From positions 1 through 18,562 of the forward strand of contig CAZXOC010000137.1 of assembly GCA_964642165.1 (NCBI GenBank): a stretch of 18,562 bases of DNA, written 5' to 3'. Below the pieces are notes generated by a model. It searched no databases. It saw only the letters and a program-made list of their open reading frames with translations, and was not told the DNA's origin. The stretch comes from CAYRVX01 sp964642165. GTDB taxonomy: Bacteria; Planctomycetota; Phycisphaerae; SM23-33. Both the position numbers and the translations under genes were made by a program. Below are positions 13,368-18,562 of this stretch, one piece after another. How positions within the stretch are numbered: the stretch's first letter is position 1; every line of letters starts with the position of its first letter.

Positions 13368-15202
13368 GCGGCCACCTGGGCACGCTGCTGCGCTTCGTCT
13401 GCCTGGCCGCGGCGCTCGCCTGCGCGATGGTCCTGTGCTACCGCCTGCTGCGGCGGCTCCGCTGCCGGGAGGAGACCGCCGCCGGGTACGCCTTCCTCCT
13501 GCCATGGCTGATCGGCGTGGCCGTCTTCTCCCTGCTGCCGATGGGCATGTCGCTGGTCCTGAGCTTCACGCGCTACGGCGTGCTGTCGGCGCCACGGTGG
13601 GTCGGCTGGGCCAACTACGGGCGGATCCTCGCGCCGGACCCGATCTTCCTCGAGGCGGCCGCCAACACGGCGATCTTCACCCTCTTCAGCGTCGTGCTGG
13701 GCATCGCCGCGTCCCTGGCGGCGGCGGTGCTGCTCAGCCTCGACGCACGCGGCATGGGCGTCTGGCGGGCGATCTACTACATGCCCTCGGTCATCCCCGC
13801 CGTCTCGACGGCGCTGCTGTGGCGGTGGATCTTCGTGCCCCAAGGCGGGCTGGCCAACGGGCTGCTGGGTTGGCTTCATCTGCCGCAGCCGGGGTGGTTC
13901 TCCGACCCCCGATGGGTCCTGCCGGCGTTCGTGATCATGAGCCTCCAGGGCGCGTGCGGGAACAACATGGTGATCTTCCTGGCGCGGCTGAAGGGCATCG
14001 ACGTGCAGCTCTACGAGGCGGCGGCCCTGGACGGGGCCGGGGCGTGGTCGCGGCTGTGGCACATCACGCTGCCGCAGCTCTCGCCGGTGGTGCTCTACCA
14101 CCTGGTGATGGGGCTGATCGGGGGCCTGCTGATCTTCACGCAGCCGATGTTCATCCGCACGCCCGGGCGCAGCGGGCTGTTCTACGTGCCGTACCTGTAC
14201 CGCACGGGCTGGCAGGAGCTGCGGATGGGCTACGCCTGCGCGCTGAGCTGGGTGCTGTTCGTGGCGTTGATGCTGCTGACGATGGTCGTGCTCGCCACGT
14301 CCCGGCGGTGGGTGTCGTACGAGCAGTCGGACGTGCTGACGCGCACGACGGGGCGCGTCGTTTCGCCGGCGGGCCTGCGCCGCGCGCTGTGGTACACGGC
14401 CATCCTCCTCGGCGGCGGCGTCCTGGTCCTGCCCGTGCTGTGGATGGTCTCCACGTCGCTCAAGGCGCCGGCGGACCTGCTGTCCGTGCCGCCGCGGCTC
14501 GTCTCCTGGCCGCTGCGCTGGTCGAACTACGTCGAGGCGTGGCGGGCCCTGCCCTTCTGGCGGTTCCTGGGCAACTCGATCTTCGTGACCGTGCTGGCCA
14601 TGGGCGGCGAGGCCTTGACGGCCGGGCTGGTGGCCTACGGCTTCGCGCGCTTCCGCTTCCCCGGGCGGCGGGTGCTGTTCGTCCTGCTGCTGGCGACGCT
14701 GATGATCCCCGGCATCGTCCTGATGGTGCCGGTGTTCCTGATCTGGCGGCAGCTCGCCCTGGTGGGCCAGTTCGACCCGCTGGTGCTGGGCTCGCTGCTG
14801 GGCGGCGGGGCGCTGTTCGTGTTCATTCTCCACCAGTTCCTGCGGACGCTGCCGCGCGAGCTGGAGGAGGCGGCGCGCCTGGACGGGGCCTCGCACGCGC
14901 GCGTCTTCTTCCAGATCATCGTGCCGATCTCGCTGCCGGTGTTCCTGGTGGTGCTGCTGATCGCCTTCCAGGCGCACTGGAACGACTTCCTCGGCCCGCT
15001 GCTGTACCTCAACGAGCCGGACCGCTACACGATGACGATGGGCCTGCACTTCTTCCAGGGCGCGACCATGGGCGAGGCGCCGAAGTGGCACTGGATGATG
15101 GCCGTCACGACGCTGATGGCGATCCCCACCGTGGCGATCTTCTTCTTCACGCAGCGGAGCTTCTTCGAGGGCCTGCGGACGGGCCGCCGGACCGGCGCGT
15201 GA
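13364..15202 (+). CDS. Fused ABC sugar permease (MalF-type and MalG-type subunits in one chain)
   Basis: A 612-residue membrane protein joining two binding-protein-dependent permease domains. The first (about 1-310, with an extra N-terminal helix at 8-26) has the ATPase-contact EAA loop LYEAAALDGAGAW...ITLPQ (217-237). The second (about 340-600) has LEEAARLDGASHA...IIVPIS (500-523). The join, about 311-340, is the charged segment SRRWVSYEQSDVLTRTTGRV and shows no stop codon; UgpA/UgpE-type or MalF/MalG-type importers usually use two genes here. One chain therefore probably supplies the whole transmembrane pore. The start codon overlaps the solute-binding protein stop by 4 bases. No ATPase gene follows: the next gene is convergent and only 7 bases away, so a shared MsmK/UgpC-like ATPase elsewhere is likely. 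Confidence 0.9.
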   Translation: MSGHLGTLLRFVCLAAALACAMVLCYRLLRRLRCREETAAGYAFLLPWLIGVAVFSLLPMGMSLVLSFTRYGVLSAPRWVGWANYGRILAPDPIFLEAAANTAIFTLFSVVLGIAASLAAAVLLSLDARGMGVWRAIYYMPSVIPAVSTALLWRWIFVPQGGLANGLLGWLHLPQPGWFSDPRWVLPAFVIMSLQGACGNNMVIFLARLKGIDVQLYEAAALDGAGAWSRLWHITLPQLSPVVLYHLVMGLIGGLLIFTQPMFIRTPGRSGLFYVPYLYRTGWQELRMGYACALSWVLFVALMLLTMVVLATSRRWVSYEQSDVLTRTTGRVVSPAGLRRALWYTAILLGGGVLVLPVLWMVSTSLKAPADLLSVPPRLVSWPLRWSNYVEAWRALPFWRFLGNSIFVTVLAMGGEALTAGLVAYGFARFRFPGRRVLFVLLLATLMIPGIVLMVPVFLIWRQLALVGQFDPLVLGSLLGGGALFVFILHQFLRTLPRELEEAARLDGASHARVFFQIIVPISLPVFLVVLLIAFQAHWNDFLGPLLYLNEPDRYTMTMGLHFFQGATMGEAPKWHWMMAVTTLMAIPTVAIFFFTQRSFFEGLRTGRRTGA

Positions 15203-15209
15203 TCGCGCG

Positions 15210-16652
15210 TCACTTCGGCTTGGCGAGGCCCTCCAGCAGCTTCCTCGCCTCGGCGGCCTCCTTCGTGTCCGGGTAGCGCCGCACGAGGTCCTGAAGCATC
15301 TTCGCGCCCTTCTCCCGCAGGCCGGCGCCGAGGTACATCCGGGCGACCTTGAGCTGCCTGGCGGCGGGGCTCTCGGCGGGACGGGGCGCCGGCTTGGGCT
15401 TGGGCTTGGGCCTCTCGGCGGGCTTGGGCGTNNNNNNNNNNNNNNNNNNNNNNNNNNNNNNNNNNNNNNNNNNNNNNNNNNNNNNNNNNNNNNNNNNNNN
15501 NNNNNNNNNNNNNNNNNNNNNNNNNNNNNNNGCGGGCTTCGGCTCGGGCGCCGTCGCCTTCGCCAGCGGGTTGACGTACTCCCGCTTGCCGGGCGGGATC
15601 GACAGGTCCATGATCAGCCGCGAGATCGGCACGTGCCGCACCTTCAGCTTCGCGGGGGGCTCCCGGTGGATCACGCGGACGCCCTGGACGTTCCTGGCCT
15701 TCGGCCACGGATGCAGCACCGGCGGGCGCAGGCGGTCGTCCTCCTGCCAGGCCACCGCGTCGGTCGCCTCCAGGAAGTGCCCGTCGTGCCACTTCGCGCC
15801 CTGGGCGTTCATCACGCGGAAGGCCCAGCCGGTGGCCGCCAGGCAATCGAGGCTCTTGTAGCCGCGCGTGCAGTTGGAGCAGTCGTAGAAGACCCACCCG
15901 GCATCGGGGAAGTAGGCCTCCAGGTAGGCGTGCCCGCCGCCGCCGAGGAACGTGCCGCTGACGGCTTCGGCGGGGACGCCCATGCTCCGCAGAAGGGCGC
16001 AGGCGAGGTTGGACATGCCCCCGCAGTTGCCCTGGCCGGTCGACAGGACCGTGTCGGACTCCGTCGGCGAGCCGCTCTTGAACTTGACGTGGTCGTCGAC
16101 CCACGCGCAGGCGAGCTCCACGGCCTCGGAGGCGTAGCGGGCCTTGCGGGCGATCGCCTTGCCGGTCGCGACGACCTGGGCGTTCTCGCCGTTGACGGCC
16201 TTGCTCGCGGCCAGCGACGCGGCGAGACGCTCCCGCACGGCCTCCGGATAGGGCAGCTTGGCGGCCGTCGCAAGCGTGTTCAGGCAGGTGATCTGAACGG
16301 CGAGCCTCTGCTCCACCGCGATCCTCTCCACCTCCGGCGCGTTCCACGTCAGCTCGAAGTTGCGCCGGCGCATGCCGAGGTCGTCGGCCGTGACCTTGAT
16401 CTCGTCCGGCTCGACGCTGTAGGTGAACTTCGACTGCAGGATGACCTGCTCGTTCGTCGCGCCCCAGAAGCTCATCATCGCCGGGATCCCGGCCGTGTTC
16501 CTGCCGCCCTTGACGACAGGAATCTCATACCTCCGAACCACGATCACCTTCCGCGTGTCCCTGGCCCGGGGGAAGAGATAGGTTGCCGCCGGCGCGGCTG
16601 CGGAGGCGGCCGCCATGCAGGTGACAAGGGCAATGCGTGAGACGGTATTCAT
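15210..16652 (-). CDS. Secreted transglutaminase-like protein with Pro/Lys linker and TPR-like tail (interrupted by assembly gap)
   Basis: About 480 residues if the 100 N are counted at face value. Residues 1-23 are a signal peptide (hydrophobic run ending APAA). The transglutaminase-like core has the Cys-His-Asp triad: Cys210 in GQGNCGGMSN, His241 in GGGHAYLEAY and Asp257 in WVFYDCSN. Such domains act as cysteine peptidases or crosslinking enzymes; the substrate is unknown, and Cys258, Cys261 and Cys270 nearby may form disulphides. After residue 365 comes a Pro/Lys-rich linker (EPKP, gap, then PKPAERPKPKPKPAPRP), then a TPR-like tail GAKMLQDLVRRYPDTKEAAE. Both flanks of the gap are in one frame, but its true length is unknown. 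The ATG at 16650-16652 has a strong GGGGAGG site. Convergent with the permease gene, 7 bases apart. Confidence 0.82.
   Translation of the reverse strand: MNTVSRIALVTCMAAASAAAPAATYLFPRARDTRKVIVVRRYEIPVVKGGRNTAGIPAMMSFWGATNEQVILQSKFTYSVEPDEIKVTADDLGMRRRNFELTWNAPEVERIAVEQRLAVQITCLNTLATAAKLPYPEAVRERLAASLAASKAVNGENAQVVATGKAIARKARYASEAVELACAWVDDHVKFKSGSPTESDTVLSTGQGNCGGMSNLACALLRSMGVPAEAVSGTFLGGGGHAYLEAYFPDAGWVFYDCSNCTRGYKSLDCLAATGWAFRVMNAQGAKWHDGHFLEATDAVAWQEDDRLRPPVLHPWPKARNVQGVRVIHREPPAKLKVRHVPISRLIMDLSIPPGKREYVNPLAKATAPEPKPXXXXXXXXXXXXXXXXXXXXXXXXXXXXXXXXXXTPKPAERPKPKPKPAPRPAESPAARQLKVARMYLGAGLREKGAKMLQDLVRRYPDTKEAAEARKLLEGLAKPK
15432..15531. other. Assembly gap (100 N)
   Basis: Exactly 100 N, inside the Pro/Lys-rich linker of the transglutaminase-like gene. 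A round number often marks a gap of unknown size. The flanks are low-complexity (repeats of ggcttgggc on the plus strand), so the assembly probably broke on a short tandem repeat. Confidence 0.98.
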
Positions 16653-16673
16653 CGTCCGACCTCCCCGGTTTCC

Positions 16674-16693
16674 CTGCCCGTCCCAACGGGCAG
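16674..16693 (-). other. Hairpin at the 5' end of the transglutaminase-like mRNA
   Basis: Perfect 7-bp stem, CTGCCCG with CGGGCAG, and a 6-base loop. It begins about 5 bases after the predicted transcription start and ends some 8 bases before the GGGGAGG ribosome site, so it could protect the mRNA end or tune translation. No T-run follows, which argues against a terminator for the upstream gene. Confidence 0.4.
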
Positions 16694-16704
16694 CCGATGA
16701 CCCC

Positions 16705-16733
16705 ATTGCACAGCAAAGTCCGTCGGCCCGCAA
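16705..16733 (-). promoter_or_regulatory. Promoter of the transglutaminase-like gene
   Basis: Minus strand: TTGCGG (16733-16728), a 17-base spacer and TGCAAT (16710-16705). The start would be near 16698. It lies in the 101-base gap after the glycosyltransferase stop. Confidence 0.45.
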
Positions 16734-16753
16734 GGGTTTCCCCGCGCCGCGGG

Positions 16754-17887
16754 TCAGGTCGTCGCGGCGAGCTCGCCGATCGTCTGGCGATAGAGGTGCG
16801 CCAGGCCGACGACGTGGACGGCCGGGCTGTGATTCTCGTGGATGTACTGGATCGCGCTCTCGGCCAGCGACCGCGCCGAGGCGTAGTCGTCCAGCATGGC
16901 GGCGAGCTTGACGGTCAGCTCGGCGGCATCCCCAGGCGCGAACGAGATGGCCGTCTGCCCGTCGCGGAGGAAGTCGTTGGCCCCCTCCCCCGCGGCGGCC
17001 AGCACCGGCACGCCGGCGGCGATGGCCAGGAGCGACCGCACGTCGACGGCCGTCTGCACGACGGGGGAGACGTAGACGTCGGCGGCCTTGAAGATGCCCG
17101 TGAGCTGCCCGAGGGGGTGGCAGTCGGCGAAGGTCAAGTGCTCGGAGAGCTTGAGCTCCTCGGCGCGCCGGCGGAGGCGGCGTTCGGCCGGGCCGCTGCC
17201 CAGGATGAAGAAGACGCAGTCGAACTTGCGCAGGGCCAGTTCGGCAAAGGACCGCAGGACGGCGTCGAAGGCCTCGACGTCGGCCAGGGGCCCGCCGGCG
17301 ATGATCGCCGCGCTGTGCCTCGGCTCGTTGAAGCAGGTCGGGCGCCGGACGTGGTGGACGCCCGGGCGAAGGAGGCGGACCTGCTCGCCGGGACCGATGC
17401 CGCCGGATAGCAGCGCCCGGCGGACGGGCTCGGAGCCGGCCAGGACCGCCGCCGCGTGCCTCGCCGGATCGCCCAGCCGCTGCGCGTCGCCGAGCGAGTA
17501 GCTGGCCAGCACGTACGGCAGGCCCGTCGCCCGGGCCAGCGCTCGCGTCAGCCGCGCTGCCGAAGCGTCCAGGGCGTGCAGCAGGTCGATCTTCCGCTTG
17601 CGCAGCTCGCCCGCCAGCCCCTCGACCACCGCGTGCCGCGGGCCCCACCAGCGGACCTCCGGGCAGCGAGCCACCTCGCAGGGAACCGACGCCAACGGCT
17701 CGGCGCCGCCCGGCGCCGGGCAGAACACCACCACGTCCACCATCTCGTCCATCAGCCCGATGGCCACCGGCTGGAGGAGGCAGGCGTACAGGTCGAAGGT
17801 ATCGCGGCCGGCGATCCACGCCGCCCGGACAAGACGCGGCTGGCGCGGGTCGCCTTCGTCTTCCGGCGTGTCGGGCATGTGCGTCAT
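16754..17887 (-). CDS. GT4-like glycosyltransferase with altered E-x7-E motif
   Basis: A 377-residue GT-B fold protein (374 from the second ATG). The N-terminal half begins RLVRAAWIAGRDTFDLYACL, and the C-terminal half has the sugar-nucleotide domain: SAAIIAGGP, FILGSGPAERRLRRRAEELK, then FKAADVYVSP and AGVPVLAAAGEGANDFLRDG. These match family 4 glycosyltransferases, which build glycans or glycolipids. However, the first Glu of the usual EAMAxG is Leu (SLLAIAAG) and the second Glu is Asp (GANDFL), so catalysis may differ or be lost. No signal peptide or membrane helix. Start: ATG 17887 or ATG 17878. Neither has a ribosome site, and a TAGAAT box 7 bases before 17878 hints at a leaderless start there. 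GTG 18001 overlaps the ftsK stop and adds an odd Arg-rich stretch. Confidence 0.78.
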   Translation of the reverse strand: MTHMPDTPEDEGDPRQPRLVRAAWIAGRDTFDLYACLLQPVAIGLMDEMVDVVVFCPAPGGAEPLASVPCEVARCPEVRWWGPRHAVVEGLAGELRKRKIDLLHALDASAARLTRALARATGLPYVLASYSLGDAQRLGDPARHAAAVLAGSEPVRRALLSGGIGPGEQVRLLRPGVHHVRRPTCFNEPRHSAAIIAGGPLADVEAFDAVLRSFAELALRKFDCVFFILGSGPAERRLRRRAEELKLSEHLTFADCHPLGQLTGIFKAADVYVSPVVQTAVDVRSLLAIAAGVPVLAAAGEGANDFLRDGQTAISFAPGDAAELTVKLAAMLDDYASARSLAESAIQYIHENHSPAVHVVGLAHLYRQTIGELAATT

Positions 17888-17914
17888 TCTACGCCGACGC
17901 CGGCGCCATCGGAA
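17886..17914 (-). promoter_or_regulatory. Possible promoter of the glycosyltransferase gene
   Basis: Minus strand TAGAAT (17891-17886) with a weak TTCCGA (17914-17909) 17 bases upstream. Transcription would begin at about ATG 17878. Only the -10 box is convincing. Confidence 0.3.
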
Positions 17915-17993
17915 GAGCGGCCAGCGGGACCACGAGCGGGGTGTCCGGACCGGCAGGGCGGTCTTGCCGCGGCGCTCGGTATCCGTGGTCGTT

Positions 17994-18562
17994 TCAGGCA
18001 CTGGTCGGCTGTCCGTCCAGGCTCGAGGCGCCGGACTGGTCGGCTTCGATGGACTCCTGAAGCGCCTGCCAGTCCTCGATGGTCAGGAGGCATTCCCGGG
18101 CCTGGGACCCTTTGTAGTCGCCGAGGATGCCGGCCTCGGCCATCTGGTCGATGATGCGGCTGGCGCGGCTGTAGCCGACGGCGAGCCGCCGCTGGAGCAG
18201 GGAGACGCTGCCGCGCTGGGTGGCCAGGACGATCTCGACGGCCTGGTCGAACAGTTCGTCTCGCTCGCCGCTGACGTCGCCGGTGGGGCGGGAGTTCAGC
18301 CGCATCAGCTCCGCGTTGAAGTCCGGCTTGCAGGTCTTGCGGAGCTGCTTGACGACGGCGCGGATCTCCGCGTCGGAGACGAACGTGCCCTGGGCGCGGG
18401 TCAGCGTGCTGGTGCCGGGGCGCAGGAAGAGCATGTCGCCCTGCCCGAGCAGCACCTCGGCGCCGTTCTGGTCGAGGACGATGCGGCTTTCCTGGCGCGA
18501 CGCCACGCGGAAGCTGATCCGGCAGGGCATGTTGGACTTGATCAGCCCGGTGACGACGTTCA
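17994..18562 (-). CDS. ftsK: DNA translocase FtsK, C-terminal fragment (cut by window edge)
   Basis: The last 188 residues of an FtsK/SpoIIIE-family ATPase that pumps chromosomal DNA through the closing septum and brings the chromosome ends to XerCD. The fragment opens NVVTGLIKSNMPCRISFRVA, runs through SRIVLDQNGAEVLLGQGDML and LRPGTS (end of the RecA-like motor), and ends with the gamma winged-helix domain, RGSVSLLQRRLAVGYSRASR through AGILGDYKGSQAREC, which reads the polar DNA guide sequences (KOPS/SRS). A short acidic tail follows. The Walker motifs and membrane part lie beyond the right edge. The MPCRI methionine is internal, not a start. The glycosyltransferase gene follows on the same strand after about 107 bases. 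Confidence 0.96.
   Translation of the reverse strand, partial: NVVTGLIKSNMPCRISFRVASRQESRIVLDQNGAEVLLGQGDMLFLRPGTSTLTRAQGTFVSDAEIRAVVKQLRKTCKPDFNAELMRLNSRPTGDVSGERDELFDQAVEIVLATQRGSVSLLQRRLAVGYSRASRIIDQMAEAGILGDYKGSQARECLLTIEDWQALQESIEADQSGASSLDGQPTSA

Noticed and set aside
15385..15431. Short repeats beside the N run considered as a CRISPR or tandem array.
   Set aside because: The repeats are 6-9 bases, in frame, and encode Pro-Lys; there are no spacers.
16653..17819. Upstream extension of the transglutaminase-like frame to 17819.
   Set aside because: It reads the glycosyltransferase gene in another frame. A strong ribosome site and signal peptide fix the start at 16652.
17888..18001. GTG 18001 as the glycosyltransferase start.
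   Set aside because: It overlaps the ftsK stop and adds a low-complexity Arg-rich segment not expected before a GT-B fold.

Overview
This is an 18.6 kb stretch of very GC-rich bacterial DNA with 15 protein-coding genes, two of them cut by the window edges, plus one 100-base assembly gap. No rRNA, tRNA, CRISPR array, insertion sequence or phage gene was seen. Gene style points to a Gram-negative-type lineage, and Planctomycetota (Phycisphaerae-like) is my best guess. The reasons are paired PilZ proteins, a stand-alone kinase next to an unusual PPP-like phosphatase, an UPF0104 membrane protein with a large non-membrane insertion, and secreted coiled-coil proteins. The lineage call is inference; no marker gene in the window settles it. 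The run of N suggests a draft or metagenome assembly.

Layout. Minus strand, 1-3836: aconitase N-terminus (cut by the left edge), an O6-alkylguanine-DNA alkyltransferase directly upstream of it, two tandem YcgR-like PilZ proteins, and an UPF0104/LPG-synthase-type membrane protein. A divergent promoter region (3837-4006) separates this from plus-strand genes: a Ser/Thr kinase, a metallophosphatase and a YhbY RNA-binding protein (4007-6052), probably one transcript. Next on the plus strand are ribulokinase (araB), a secreted helical/coiled-coil protein, ribulose-5-phosphate 4-epimerase (araD), pdxJ, dapA, a sugar-binding lipoprotein-like protein, and a single-chain permease that fuses the two CUT1 permease subunits (6322-15202). 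The last part, again on the minus strand, holds a secreted transglutaminase-like protein containing the assembly gap, a GT4-like glycosyltransferase, and the C-terminus of FtsK (cut by the right edge).

How genes fit together. araB and araD give two of the three steps from L-arabinose to D-xylulose 5-phosphate (araA is not here). The ABC importer parts downstream may feed the same or a related sugar, but its ATPase is not in the window. The kinase/phosphatase pair looks like a reversible phosphorylation module. The tandem PilZ proteins are probable cyclic-di-GMP receptors. pdxJ, dapA, yhbY, ftsK and aconitase are ordinary housekeeping genes.

Several promoters read clearly as -35/-10 pairs (before ogt, araB, araD, dapA, the solute-binding protein and the transglutaminase gene), which helped decide start codons. 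I did not find a convincing wholly new system. The best leads are the kinase/phosphatase pair with its altered metal motif, the fused permease, the operator-like inverted repeat before araB, and the apparent ACG start of the membrane protein.
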